Virus record (IMG/VR): IMGVR_UViG_3300042691_012617
Location: 104,427-168,426 of that record
DNA from: a virus
Direction: 5' to 3' (one strand)
Length of the DNA: 64,000 bases
Each line of letters begins with the position of its first letter. Position 1 is the first letter of the stretch. Below are positions 7,816 through 16,895 of this stretch, one piece after another. Under the pieces are notes generated by a model. The model ran no database searches. It saw only the letters and a program-made list of their open reading frames with translations, and had not been told where the DNA came from. The position numbers and the translations under genes were made by a program.

Positions 7816-9014
7816 GACTCGTTTACCTTTCTATTCTGTCTGCTGAACCGCAGACGATTGACCAACTTGACCGCCGTACCCGTTCTGACGATCACGATTC
7901 CTTCGGGGTCGGTGGGACGAATACCATCAGCATCCATGAAGAAGTGACCAAGGGCAGAGACCGCATACAACTTTCCAAGGATCATCTCCTTGACCTTTGC
8001 GATCTTGTTATGCAGTTCAAACATAGCATTGAACTGATCCTCGTAAGCATCGATGAAAGCGAGGATGTCGTTCATGGCGGTTTCCTTCGCCTGTCTCCCC
8101 TTCTCGGTCTTCAACTTATTTAGTTCCTTTTCCAACTTAGTCTTTACATACAGTTTCAGACCACTTGCGCTGAAACTGGTCAGACCGCCGTTGATCGTGC
8201 TGTTGATGTAGGGGAGCATCAGCGGCATGAGGTCTTTACGGGCAAGCAGGGGCTTCAGGAAAGGCTTTACCTTCTTGGCTAGCGTCTCGCACTCGGTGAT
8301 GCCCCGAAGCGCGGTATCGCCTTCCCCGCCCTTCAGGAGGGCAGGGGTGAGGTCGTAGATGTTCGGATCGGTGAACCAAACATCAGGATGCTGCTTGAGT
8401 TTGCTAGCGTTGAAGTTGAAGGTGGTTGCCTTCAAATCGGCAAGGGTCTTGCCTGAATACTCGGTGTGGAATGTAATTCCAATCTTTGCGGCTGCAATCC
8501 GCTTGCCGATTTCGCTGTCAGACGGGACGGTGTATAGAATCGTATTTGGTTGGAATCCAATATGTGGCTTTCCGCCAATCGTCAGACTCTTCTTACCATC
8601 AGCGGTGAACATCAGGTCGCCCTGAAGCACACCCTTGATTCCTACCTTTGGCAAATACTTCAGGCATTGAACCAACTTGTCTGCCAAGTCCTTGATGTCA
8701 AATCCCTTGCGAATCTCTTCTTCGGTATGAAACACCTTCTGCACTTGCTTGCCGAAGACACCCTTGATAGCGACGAAAAACTTCTTGTTCTCGGGATTGA
8801 TGCCGCAGATAACAGCAGGCTTTCCATCCCATTTTGTGGACATTCCTAGCGATGTGTTGCCCGTCTTGAGACTCTGAACGATGTCCTTCATGAAGGCAAT
8901 CGCATTGTCCAAGCCACTCCCACCCTTGAGGAGCATGAGATCTTCGATGTGATCTAGGTGCTTGTTCTGCTCAGTTTGCTCCATGAGAGGGAGCATTTGC
9001 TTAAATGACAGCAT
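7812..9014 (-). CDS. Capsid-targeted ligase-superfamily nucleotidyltransferase-like protein
   Basis: 400 residues starting MLSFKQMLPLMEQ, a leader with L-M-E at 10-12. The body resembles a protein family I recall from marine phages without known function. It carries the ordered motifs of the DNA/RNA ligase superfamily: motif I as K61-W-D-G, a motif III-like GVLQGDLMF near residues 125-135, motif IV-like E371-G-I-V-I-V and motif V-like V-K383-L-V-N-R. I infer a covalent nucleotidyltransferase or polynucleotide ligase that may act on injected DNA. A late promoter (9034-9040) lies upstream. The ligase assignment is my inference; the open frame is certain. Confidence 0.8.
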   Translation of the reverse strand: MLSFKQMLPLMEQTEQNKHLDHIEDLMLLKGGSGLDNAIAFMKDIVQSLKTGNTSLGMSTKWDGKPAVICGINPENKKFFVAIKGVFGKQVQKVFHTEEEIRKGFDIKDLADKLVQCLKYLPKVGIKGVLQGDLMFTADGKKSLTIGGKPHIGFQPNTILYTVPSDSEIGKRIAAAKIGITFHTEYSGKTLADLKATTFNFNASKLKQHPDVWFTDPNIYDLTPALLKGGEGDTALRGITECETLAKKVKPFLKPLLARKDLMPLMLPYINSTINGGLTSFSASGLKLYVKTKLEKELNKLKTEKGRQAKETAMNDILAFIDAYEDQFNAMFELHNKIAKVKEMILGKLYAVSALGHFFMDADGIRPTDPEGIVIVRTGTAVKLVNRLRFSRQNRKVNES

Positions 9015-9033
9015 AGGGTGTCTCCTGTGCGGT

Positions 9034-9040
9034 TATTTAG
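9034..9040 (-). promoter_or_regulatory. Late promoter (CTAAATA)
   Basis: CTAAATA on the minus strand, 19 bases before the ATG at 9014, with an AGGAG Shine-Dalgarno in between. Confidence 0.6.
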
Positions 9041-9052
9041 GCTCATATGAAA

Positions 9053-9127
9053 TAGGCGGGGCGGGAGTCGAACCCGCATGAGGGCGATTATAAGTCACCA
9101 CCTTTTACCACTATCAGGCACCCGCCC
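9053..9127 (-). tRNA. tRNA-Ile (anticodon TAT)
   Basis: Cloverleaf of 75 nt: 7-bp acceptor (GGGCGGG with CCCGCCT), T-arm GCGGG-TTCGACT-CCCGC and anticodon arm GGTGA-CTTATAA-TCGCC. TAT reads the rare isoleucine codon ATA. It lies alone between gp41 and the ligase-like gene. CCA is not encoded. Confidence 0.85.
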
Positions 9128-9132
9128 GTAGT

Positions 9133-10566
9133 TTAAGACCAACCCTTTATGGTTGGCTTCTCGCGCCCGTACCCGCCCGTGCGCCTGTGTGCGCCCCCGC
9201 CCCCGTGCGCGTGAGGGGCATCGTCTTCGTCTTGGTCATCGGCACCGTTGCCTTGAATCAACTGCTGTTGCGATTCGTCCACATCAAACAACTTCATCTT
9301 GGCACGGTCGATCCCGATCACGAACTTGCGATTCGTGGCGACATCGTTGTAGCGGTTCTTCAACTGCTTGACCATGACCTGTCCCAACTCGTCCAACTGT
9401 TCCGTGGCGATGAGGGCGAACATGAAGTCTGCGGTGGCGGGTAGACCAAAAGATTCCGATGTGTCAGTCAGTTCCACATCGGTATTGCCGAAGCCCGAAC
9501 GATTGGTCTGTGTTGCGGTGAAGATCGGCACCCCAACCTCCACAGCCAAGCCGCGAAGTTCCTCTGCAATTGCCTTGACATAGGTGTACGAATTGACATT
9601 TCCGTTCGCCTTGAAGCGAGACGATGCACAAATGTTCAGGTAATCGATGAAGATAACATCGGGCTTGAAGTTCTTCTTCAGGCGCAGTTCATCCAACAAG
9701 TGACGGAAGTGATTGGCATTCGCAGATGCCGTGGGGTACTCCTTGATCAGAAGTTTGCCTGTGATGCCCATGGTCACCTTGGCAAGCCGCTTGGCATAGA
9801 TCTCCATTGGCAACTTCTTGAGATCGTCTAATGTGATATCCATAAGGTTAGCATCGATTCGCTCTGCAATCCGCTCCTCTGCCATCTCACAGGTGATGTA
9901 CAGGACATTCTTGCTCTGTGACAAGCAGTTAGCGGCATGGTGGCACATGAACAGGGACTTGCCCACGCCTGTACCCGCGAGGATGACATTCAGAGTCTTG
10001 TCGGGCACACCGCCGTTGGTGATCTTATTGAAGTAGTCTAGGTCGAATGGTGTCTTCTTTTCTACGCGGTGGTAGAAGTCGTACCGCTTCTCGGCATCCT
10101 CAATGAAATCGTGACCGATGTGTTCATCGAACGACACGCTGAGTGCCTTGGTCAGGATCTCGGGGATGGCGTTCTTCGACCGACCCTTCGCCTTCTTCTC
10201 GTCAAGGAGTTCGATGGACTCCATCAGGGCGTTGTAGACCGCCTTGTCCTTGCAGAACTTCTCGGTCTGATCAACAAGCCACTCCTCATCAGGCTCCTCG
10301 GTGCCTTTGTCCATCGTCTCTACCAACTTGACACACTCATCAAACTCACCCTGAGATAGACCGTCCTGTTGATTCAGGATGATCTTCAGGGCTTCGCGGG
10401 TGGGAGCGGTGGAGTACTTTTCGATGAACTCAGACACCGTGTTGAACAGCCGCTTCTCACAGGAGTCGTGAAAGTACTCCTGCTTGAGAAATGGTTGGAC
10501 GCGGCGTGTGAACTCGGGTCTGTGAAGAAGACTGCGTAGGATGATGAGTTCAATCTTGTCGCTCAT
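9133..10566 (-). CDS. 41: Replicative DNA helicase gp41 (DnaB-like)
   Basis: 477 residues. Hexameric 5'-3' helicase that partners with primase gp61 at the fork. The RecA-type core carries Walker A AGTGVGKSLFMCH near residue 198, Walker B-like PDVIFIDYLNI near 303, and the arginine-containing block near FTATQTNRSGFG. The N-terminal 150 residues form the helical primase-interaction domain of the family. The C-terminal tail (DDAPHAHGGGGAHRRTGGYG) is a low-complexity His/Gly insert encoded by a GC-rich tract shared with other genes here. The leader is short and has no Shine-Dalgarno. Confidence 0.93.
   Translation of the reverse strand: MSDKIELIILRSLLHRPEFTRRVQPFLKQEYFHDSCEKRLFNTVSEFIEKYSTAPTREALKIILNQQDGLSQGEFDECVKLVETMDKGTEEPDEEWLVDQTEKFCKDKAVYNALMESIELLDEKKAKGRSKNAIPEILTKALSVSFDEHIGHDFIEDAEKRYDFYHRVEKKTPFDLDYFNKITNGGVPDKTLNVILAGTGVGKSLFMCHHAANCLSQSKNVLYITCEMAEERIAERIDANLMDITLDDLKKLPMEIYAKRLAKVTMGITGKLLIKEYPTASANANHFRHLLDELRLKKNFKPDVIFIDYLNICASSRFKANGNVNSYTYVKAIAEELRGLAVEVGVPIFTATQTNRSGFGNTDVELTDTSESFGLPATADFMFALIATEQLDELGQVMVKQLKNRYNDVATNRKFVIGIDRAKMKLFDVDESQQQLIQGNGADDQDEDDAPHAHGGGGAHRRTGGYGREKPTIKGWS
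9163..9218. repeat. GC-rich tract (copy 2) in gp41
   Basis: Alternating and C-rich run containing GTGCGCCTGTGTGCGC; the reverse strand has CACGGGCGGG and ACGGGCGCG, matching the core of the dispersed repeat. It encodes the His/Gly-rich tail of gp41. Confidence 0.5.
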
Positions 10567-10578
10567 ATGTTAATGCAG

Positions 10579-10606
10579 ATCATAACATACCTTCTTCAGA
10601 AGGCAA
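10579..10606 (-). promoter_or_regulatory. Sigma70-like promoter of gp41
   Basis: TTGCCT (10601-10606), 16-base spacer, TATGAT (10579-10584). The start codon follows 12 bases later, giving a leader of about five nucleotides. Confidence 0.5.
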
Positions 10607-10612
10607 TAGAAA

Positions 10613-11242
10613 TCATTTCTGAAGAACAAAGATTCCACACCCATTCCACCAACCACTTGAATCGTCTGAGCCGTAAAACTCTTGCTTATGAAGCGTTTTA
10701 AGTTTTAGTTCGTTTATGGCACGATATGTTCCATTTTGAACTTTAGACCATGACCAATCATCAACCATGAAGATGAAGGTTTCTGCCATCGAATCGTAGT
10801 AATGTTGAAGTGCGCGGTACTGATTGATCTCTTGATGCTCACCATCGTAGAAGTAAACATCAATATTTGAGATGCCTCTTTCTATTGGATTGAATGAGAA
10901 GCAATCCTGATCGATCAAGTTTGGCTCTCCTCCGATCAATCGCTTCCAATTATCAACAAACTCTTGACGAGGTCCACCAAATTCAGAGAAGTCATCGATA
11001 ACTGTGTAGTTGAGTCTGCTGTGGTTTCCACGGAGGGCTGCAATTGCAGTAGATCCCTTCCACACCCCAATCTCCAAGTAGTTCTTTACGATTTCCTTAG
11101 AAAGCAGTCTGTTTGCAAACCTCTTGTATTTCGCTCCCGAAAATCCCTGAATAGAAAGGATATCGTCAGTTACATTTGACGGCTGCGTGTCATCTAGAGA
11201 CTCTTGTAGGGAAGTAATGAGTTGTTCTACTCTGTTTGTCAT
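10613..11242 (-). CDS. Class I SAM-dependent methyltransferase-like protein
   Basis: 209 residues. The segment NYLEIGVWKGSTAIAAL is the glycine-rich SAM-binding motif I of class I methyltransferases, followed by an acidic strand end (YTVIDDFSEFG) and a later D-V-Y-F-Y-D-G. These features match the small methyltransferase type found in glycan clusters. It is the last gene of the sugar cassette and its start overlaps the stop of the epimerase gene by 4 bases. It may methylate a sugar; the substrate cannot be seen. Confidence 0.7.
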   Translation of the reverse strand: MTNRVEQLITSLQESLDDTQPSNVTDDILSIQGFSGAKYKRFANRLLSKEIVKNYLEIGVWKGSTAIAALRGNHSRLNYTVIDDFSEFGGPRQEFVDNWKRLIGGEPNLIDQDCFSFNPIERGISNIDVYFYDGEHQEINQYRALQHYYDSMAETFIFMVDDWSWSKVQNGTYRAINELKLKTLHKQEFYGSDDSSGWWNGCGIFVLQK

Positions 11243-12168
11243 TGTGTTGCCTCTGTTGTACGAATGTTCTCACCTAGCCATGCCATGAGTTTTACCTTTG
11301 GTGTCCAATCAAGAAGTTCCCGTGCTTTTGTATTGTTGCAAAGAGTATGTCGGGCTTCACCTTGTCTAGGAGGAAGGAATTTGATCGTACCATCCTCTCC
11401 TGCAATGGTTCTAGCGATATGAATTACAGAATGAGATTGTCCTGTTCCGATGTTGATGATTCCACCATTGAAGAATTTGGTAGAGGTTCCTGCTAGTATG
11501 TTTGCTGACACAATATCGGACACATGTATGTAATCCCGTGTTTGCATCCCATCTCCAACAACTGTAAGAGGCTTACCCTCTTCCTTCTGCCGCTTGAAGA
11601 CAGCGACCACGGGACAGTACTGCCCCTTGTTTGACTGCCCCTCCCCGTACACATTGAAGTATCGAAGACAAACAGTATCCATGAACCGTGGCTCGGCATA
11701 CAGTTTGCACAGTTGCTCACACATCAACTTGCTTGTTGCGTAGATGTTCAGACAATCGACAGGCTCGTTTTCGTCCTGTCCACCGCCATAGCCACCCTTA
11801 CCGCCGTTACCATAAATTGCGGATGTGGAAGAGAAGACAAATCGATTGACTCCACCCTTCTTTGCACAGTCCAAGATATTGAATGTCCCTGTGACATTCG
11901 ATGCAAATGTCTTGGCGGGATCAGCAATGCAACGCTGAATGCTAACCTCCGCTGCCATGTGAAACACAGTATCAACTCCCTCAAAATCCGAAGGGACTAG
12001 GTCATTGATGTCTGAATTGATGTTGATGGCACGATCATTCCACTTGAAAGATTCATGCCCTTCCGAACTTTCGTTGTCCACACAGATGACTGTGTGTCCT
12101 TGTTCGATGAGTGTGTTGACTAGGTGTGAGCCGATGAAGCCCGCACCGCCAGTAACCATGTATTTCAT
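11239..12168 (-). CDS. NAD-dependent nucleotide-sugar epimerase (extended SDR)
   Basis: 309 residues, full length for a GalE-type short-chain dehydrogenase. The Rossmann motif MVTGGAGFIGSHL is at 4-16, the SSTSAIYGNG region holds the catalytic Ser, and Y-A-T-S-K gives the Tyr/Lys pair. It interconverts an NDP-sugar, probably at C4. The Shine-Dalgarno GAGG sits before the ATG in the string ATGAGGTATGCACA. It belongs to the sugar cassette between gp41 and uvsX. Confidence 0.85.
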   Translation of the reverse strand: MKYMVTGGAGFIGSHLVNTLIEQGHTVICVDNESSEGHESFKWNDRAININSDINDLVPSDFEGVDTVFHMAAEVSIQRCIADPAKTFASNVTGTFNILDCAKKGGVNRFVFSSTSAIYGNGGKGGYGGGQDENEPVDCLNIYATSKLMCEQLCKLYAEPRFMDTVCLRYFNVYGEGQSNKGQYCPVVAVFKRQKEEGKPLTVVGDGMQTRDYIHVSDIVSANILAGTSTKFFNGGIINIGTGQSHSVIHIARTIAGEDGTIKFLPPRQGEARHTLCNNTKARELLDWTPKVKLMAWLGENIRTTEATQ

Positions 12169-12178
12169 TGTGCATACC

Positions 12179-13096
12179 TCATGATGTAAATTTCTTCAAT
12201 TGCTTGCTGTGGATATGTAGGCTGAGAATTTTGGCTCTATCTCCCGTTCTGCGATCTACCACGGAGAAATACCGTTTTCCTTGCTTGTCCCGCATCTCCT
12301 CGAATCCCCACTTTTTCGTTGCCAACATTCTTCCAATGTAATGATGACCAAAGATAGTGCCAGGTGGATTTCCATTGTTACATCCACCAAAGAACTGACC
12401 GATGCTGATCGGATCAAAGATGCCTCCGATGAAAGACCAAAACTTTGAGAAGTCGCCTTCGACCCAAACGGGAAGAGTATTCACATACACATCTCCCAAC
12501 TCTCTCTGAACACGCTTCCACAAGTACATGTCATACGCTGCTTGTGGATTGTCCTTCTCGTTCATCATCTCCCAAAACTTGTCATTGATGTCCATCAAAG
12601 ACCTGTAATCCTTGATGTACACCATTCCAAAGATCAGGGCATTTTCATGCTCGGCAGTCATGGCGGTTCTGTTGTACAGACGCTTCACTTTTTCGGCTAC
12701 CTCATCCATATTACAATAGATCATGACATCGTTGTCGAACGAGAATGTGTTCTTCAAGTTGTGCTTTTTCATGACCTCTTCAATATAGAAGGGGCGCATC
12801 AAGCAAGCCTTCCAAAGAGGATCCCGATCTCCTGCCCAATGCCCCGTCGAGTCAACATCATACCTAGGCTTCAGATCAGAGATTTTTTCCCACTTGACAT
12901 TCAGCCGTTCGAAGTTTTCTTTGTTGGAAACATTCTCATCGTCCAAGATAACGACGATATCGCTGTTAGGCGACCACTTTCTCGCTTGCTCTAGAGATGT
13001 CCAAATGTGGTTTTCCCACGGATCGTAGTGGGTGTTCGTCTTGGGATCGTATGACTTGTTTCCCATTTGAAAAATGACAATAGATGATTCTGACAT
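12179..13096 (-). CDS. Putative glycosyltransferase, DxD-type
   Basis: 305 residues. The mid-protein FSFDNDVMIYCN looks like the D-x-D metal site of GT-A enzymes, preceded by ARKWSPNSDIVVILDDENV, a typical first beta-alpha unit. WVEGDFSKFWSFIGGIFDP follows. No membrane segment. Its place among NDP-sugar enzymes and other glycosyltransferases supports the role. Shine-Dalgarno AAAGG precedes the ATG. Donor and acceptor are unknown. Confidence 0.65.
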   Translation of the reverse strand: MSESSIVIFQMGNKSYDPKTNTHYDPWENHIWTSLEQARKWSPNSDIVVILDDENVSNKENFERLNVKWEKISDLKPRYDVDSTGHWAGDRDPLWKACLMRPFYIEEVMKKHNLKNTFSFDNDVMIYCNMDEVAEKVKRLYNRTAMTAEHENALIFGMVYIKDYRSLMDINDKFWEMMNEKDNPQAAYDMYLWKRVQRELGDVYVNTLPVWVEGDFSKFWSFIGGIFDPISIGQFFGGCNNGNPPGTIFGHHYIGRMLATKKWGFEEMRDKQGKRYFSVVDRRTGDRAKILSLHIHSKQLKKFTS

Positions 13097-13108
13097 GATG
13101 ATTACCTT

Positions 13109-13819
13109 TCAGGATGGATTTCTTGTGTGAATGATGCAGGGGTCTACTGGATTGCTGTATTGAGTTATGTCCTTTTCCGAGTAGACAAATGTGTTGTGCT
13201 TCCATGAGAGCAGGCTCATGATGCTTTGGTCGTGTCTGTGATCCTTGAACTCTTCGTAGTTGGGCAACCGCTGTGTGTTGGGCAAGTCTGTGAGAATCCT
13301 AGGATCTTTCGCGTACTCCAACCACTCCTTGACAAAGGACATGCTGCCCTCCGTCTTCTTGCATACGAAGATGCTAGCCATTCGCTGATCTGCTCTTCGC
13401 ATTTCCTCTGTGTCCATGCCCATCAGGACAAAGCAGTCTCGTTTTGTGAACATGCCGTTGGTCCCACACCAACCGAATGTGAGGATGCCCATGCTGCCGA
13501 TGCGATCTTCTATAGCATCTATGTCAAGCCATTTCCATGGATTACTTTGGAAGTACATTCCTGCGTCCGTGTACATGAGCCAATCGTTGGTGTTCATTTG
13601 CTCCAAGTGACGGAGAATCAGGTATGGCTTCCAAAGCCAGTATCCCGCACCTCTTGTCTGAGAAAGCGTATACGCATTCTCTTCTCTGAAGCGATCATCC
13701 AAGTCTTCAAGACCATATCCGATGCTCTTGTCGAATCCACCGTGAGATAGTGCGGTATCGCAACACAGTTTCTGTGATGCTTTGTATCTACCGTGGGCGT
13801 AGTTGATGTGAATTTTCAT
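13109..13819 (-). CDS. Putative glycosyltransferase (capsular type)
   Basis: 236 residues. The pattern GAGYWLWKPYLIL followed by WLMYTDAGMYF (D-x-G site) is characteristic of a glycosyltransferase family found in capsule and LPS clusters. Asp94 and neighbours would bind the metal-nucleotide. It overlaps the aminotransferase-like gene by 4 bases (ATGA), so it is translated from the same mRNA. Substrate not visible. Confidence 0.65.
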   Translation of the reverse strand: MKIHINYAHGRYKASQKLCCDTALSHGGFDKSIGYGLEDLDDRFREENAYTLSQTRGAGYWLWKPYLILRHLEQMNTNDWLMYTDAGMYFQSNPWKWLDIDAIEDRIGSMGILTFGWCGTNGMFTKRDCFVLMGMDTEEMRRADQRMASIFVCKKTEGSMSFVKEWLEYAKDPRILTDLPNTQRLPNYEEFKDHRHDQSIMSLLSWKHNTFVYSEKDITQYSNPVDPCIIHTRNPS

Positions 13820-15165
13820 GCAGTTGCAGAAAGATTATTAAAGAACTGATCCACAATCTTGGAGATGTATGAAATCTGTTCCTCTGTGATAACGGGGCTT
13901 GTCCCCAAGAAGAAGGTGTCTTTGGTCACCTTGGTTGCCACGGGGAAGTCATTCTTGGCATCCATATCAACTGCTAGATGCTCATATCCAGGCTGTAGCA
14001 GAATGTTGCCACCGAAATAGTTCCTTGTTTGAATCTTGTTGTCTTCCAAGAACATCGTGAGATCGGTTCTCTTGAAGGGTGCCCCATCTCTGATTGTAAG
14101 TGGAAATGCAAACCAAGCAGGATCGGCCTTTGGTGTGGGGATCGGCAAGTGGAAGTACTGCCCGTACTTGGAGAACACATTCAAGAGCAGGGAGTAGTTT
14201 CGCTTTCTGATGTCGATGATGTTGTCCAACCGATCAAGTTGAACAAGTCCCATCGCTGCTTGCAGATCAAGAGGCTTTAGGTTGTAGCCAATCTCCTCAT
14301 AGACATACTTGTGATCGAAGATCTCATCAGGCATGCTTGGAAGCCAGTTGCTGAACCGCTTCTTGCACATACCGTTCTTAAGACAGGACGCAGCCTTGCC
14401 CGAGCAATAACAGCCTCGCCCCCACTCCCTCAGACTCTTGATCAGCATTTCCTGCTCTTTAGTTCTAGTGGCAATGAAACCACCTTCGCCCATCGTTATG
14501 TGGTGGGCAGGATAGAATGAACAACTAGCCATCTCACCGAACGAGCCTAGCATCTTGCCATCGTAGGTGCTTCCCAAGGCATCGCAGCAGTCCTCAATCA
14601 AGATGAGGTCATACTTTTTCACGATGTCCATCACGGCATCCATGTTGGGAGGATTGCCTAGGACATGTGCAAACATCAATGCCCGTGCCCCGTTCTTGGC
14701 GGCTTCCTCCAACTTGACCACATCCAAATTCAGAGTATCGACTTCAATGTCGATGAATACTGGCGTGAATCCGTTCTGAATGATGGGGTTCACAGTAGTC
14801 GGAAATCCTGCAACAGGGGTGATGATCTTGGACCCCTTCGGAAGATTCCAAATCTTCCGCGATGTGAGAGCAGACACCATCAGGAGGTTTGCGCTAGAAC
14901 CGCTGTTTGTGAGACAGCCGTGATCCTTTCCAAGCCGCTTGGGGAACTTGTTTTCAAACCTAGTACCGTTCTCTCCTAGGCAGAGCCAACCACCCAAGAG
15001 GCATTCAATGACTGCGATGTACTCCTTCTCGTCCATGAACGAGCCTGAATACTGCACCCAATCAGTTCCTTCCTGCCAAGTCTTTTTCTTGGAAGAAACA
15101 ATTTCGGTGACCAGTTTGTTGATCAACTGCTGCTTGTCTTCAAGACGAATGTTTAGTTCCACCAC
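13816..15165 (-). CDS. rfbH: RfbH-type NDP-4-keto-6-deoxyhexose 3-dehydrase (PMP, Fe-S)
   Basis: About 449 residues from the proposed GTG at 15165, with GAGG upstream (GAGGTATCTACAA GTG). A longer frame reaches 15198 but only through a TTG. DegT/DnrJ/EryC1 fold. Instead of the usual PLP lysine there is His in YPAHHITMGEGG, and four cysteines cluster in CYCSGKAASCLKNGMCKKR; both are hallmarks of the E1 dehydrase that uses PMP and a 2Fe-2S cluster to remove the C3 hydroxyl. It makes 3,6-dideoxysugars such as abequose or tyvelose precursors. The enzyme normally needs a ferredoxin-type reductase (E3), which I do not see in this window, so the host may supply it. Confidence 0.85.
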   Translation of the reverse strand: MVELNIRLEDKQQLINKLVTEIVSSKKKTWQEGTDWVQYSGSFMDEKEYIAVIECLLGGWLCLGENGTRFENKFPKRLGKDHGCLTNSGSSANLLMVSALTSRKIWNLPKGSKIITPVAGFPTTVNPIIQNGFTPVFIDIEVDTLNLDVVKLEEAAKNGARALMFAHVLGNPPNMDAVMDIVKKYDLILIEDCCDALGSTYDGKMLGSFGEMASCSFYPAHHITMGEGGFIATRTKEQEMLIKSLREWGRGCYCSGKAASCLKNGMCKKRFSNWLPSMPDEIFDHKYVYEEIGYNLKPLDLQAAMGLVQLDRLDNIIDIRKRNYSLLLNVFSKYGQYFHLPIPTPKADPAWFAFPLTIRDGAPFKRTDLTMFLEDNKIQTRNYFGGNILLQPGYEHLAVDMDAKNDFPVATKVTKDTFFLGTSPVITEEQISYISKIVDQFFNNLSATA

Positions 15166-16046
15166 TTGTAGATACCTCTTGCTTGCTTTGGTGTCCAACC
15201 TATGTTGCGAATTTTACTGGTGTTCAGCGAGTAGCGCAAGTCTTGTCCCCACCGATTCGGAACAAATTGTATCTCGTCTCTTGTTTTTCCAAAGACATTC
15301 AAAAGCGTTTCAACCACCTCAAGATTGGTCATGTGGTTGTCTGCACCGATATTGAAGGTATCGTTCTTGACACCGTTCGCAATCAGGGTGTAGATTCCAT
15401 CTGCATTGTCCTTCACATAAATCCAATCTCGCACATAGGAACCGTCTCCGTGGAGAGGAATCTTCTTTCCAGTTTCAAGGCAGCGAATCGACTTGGGGAT
15501 CAACTTTTCATAATATTGCCGCTGACCATAGTTGTTCGAACTGCGGGTAATCAGGTAGTTGATTCCGTAGGTGCGATGATAGGAAAGAACAAGCATTTCC
15601 GCTGCTGCCTTGGACGCGGAATACGGGTTGCTAGGAGTCAGTTTGTCAGACTCGCTGAAAGACCCATTTGGTCTATCTCCATAAACCTCATCTGTGCTGA
15701 TCTGTACAAATAGAGGTCTCTCATGTGGTGGCTTGCCACGGATGATCTCAAGTAGATTGTGAACCCCAATGATGTTGCTTCTGATGAAGGGGTTTGTATC
15801 GTTGATTGAGTTGTCAACATGAGTTTCGGCAGCAAAGTTGACAAGAACATCACAAGAAGGGAGATGCTTTATCTCGCAGATATCTGCCTTGTGGTGCTTG
15901 TAGTTTGGATTGCCATCGAAAGGCAGTTCCTCATTTGAGCAGTAGGTCATGCAGTCGAAATCAACGACCTTATGCCCCTCTGCAAGAGCCTTTTCGACAA
16001 AGTGACTACCAATAAAGCCACGCCCGCCTGTCACAACTAGTTCCAT
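15153..16046 (-). CDS. NDP-glucose 4,6-dehydratase (RmlB-like)
   Basis: 297 residues from ATG 16046, which follows GAAAGG. Extended SDR with VVTGGRGFIGSHF at the N-terminus, the ISTDEVYGD motif (Thr-Asp-Glu triad of 4,6-dehydratases), Y-S-A-S-K as the catalytic Tyr/Lys and SSNNYGQRQ. It forms NDP-4-keto-6-deoxyhexose, the substrate for the RfbH-type enzyme next to it. The TDEVYG form is more like RmlB (dTDP) than RfbG (CDP), so the nucleotide may be dTDP or UDP. It overlaps the next gene slightly. Confidence 0.87.
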   Translation of the reverse strand: MELVVTGGRGFIGSHFVEKALAEGHKVVDFDCMTYCSNEELPFDGNPNYKHHKADICEIKHLPSCDVLVNFAAETHVDNSINDTNPFIRSNIIGVHNLLEIIRGKPPHERPLFVQISTDEVYGDRPNGSFSESDKLTPSNPYSASKAAAEMLVLSYHRTYGINYLITRSSNNYGQRQYYEKLIPKSIRCLETGKKIPLHGDGSYVRDWIYVKDNADGIYTLIANGVKNDTFNIGADNHMTNLEVVETLLNVFGKTRDEIQFVPNRWGQDLRYSLNTSKIRNIGWTPKQARGIYKWWN

Positions 16047-16063
16047 GATAAACCTTTCAGATG

Positions 16064-16891
16064 TCAAATGCCTAGAATTTTGTCAACCGCTTGCATCGTA
16101 TTTATGGATGGTCTGTATCCATAGGATCGAAGTTTGTCGTTGTTGAGACAAACATCTTTCACCTGTACAACCCGATGAAAATGCGGAGTTTCAATCGACA
16201 CCAACTCCGATGATGAGTTCAGTTTGTCCTTGCTATATCGTATGATGTCGCCAATCTTGCTTGGCTCAGAGTTGCTTATGTTTATGATCTCGCCCACGGG
16301 GGCGCGAGTCACGGATGTGTTGATAGCCCTACATGCATCTTCAACATCCATGAAATCTCTGATGTTGGAACCCCCGTCATAGAGTTTAACTGGCTCGTCT
16401 GCTCTCAAGAGGTTGATCATGTTTTGCAGAGCGTTCTTCTTGGGGGAAACACCCCTATCACCGCTGCCAATGATGTTGGTTAAGCGAAGTATTCGGTACT
16501 TCATCCCCATCGTTTCACAGTAGCAAATCAGCATCTGCTCTGCCGCTCTTTTTGTGATGGAATAGAATCCTCTAGGATCGCAGGGATCAGATTCCTTTGT
16601 GTCTAGAGTGCAGTTCATCCCATATACAAACCAAGAACTCACAAAATTGAAAGTGGCAGTTGGATACTTCTTTCGTGAAGATTCCAACACATCAATCAAC
16701 TTGCTGAGATTGGTGTCGATGTCCTTGTGCGGTTCTGTAAAGATGTGATAGTTGTGAGTCGTACTGATGAAGTACAAAATGCTGTCGGACAGCGGCTCGT
16801 CTTGATCCCGAGGAACCAACACAGTATCACCGCCATACATCTTCGCGTATGTTCCACCAACAAATCCTGTGCCACCATATACAGAGATCAT
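16064..16891 (-). CDS. NAD-dependent sugar epimerase/reductase (SDR, RfbJ-like role)
   Basis: 275 residues from ATG 16891. The Rossmann motif VYGGTGFVGGTYAKM is at the N-terminus, then FVSSWFVYGMN and FYSITKRAAEQML for the catalytic Ser, Tyr and Lys. It could reduce or epimerise the 4-keto intermediate after RfbH action, the role of abequose or paratose synthase, but it could also be an epimerase. The call rests on fold and neighbours. The upstream stop lies close to the start; the Shine-Dalgarno is weak. Confidence 0.75.
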   Translation of the reverse strand: MISVYGGTGFVGGTYAKMYGGDTVLVPRDQDEPLSDSILYFISTTHNYHIFTEPHKDIDTNLSKLIDVLESSRKKYPTATFNFVSSWFVYGMNCTLDTKESDPCDPRGFYSITKRAAEQMLICYCETMGMKYRILRLTNIIGSGDRGVSPKKNALQNMINLLRADEPVKLYDGGSNIRDFMDVEDACRAINTSVTRAPVGEIINISNSEPSKIGDIIRYSKDKLNSSSELVSIETPHFHRVVQVKDVCLNNDKLRSYGYRPSINTMQAVDKILGI

Positions 16892-16895
16892 GATG

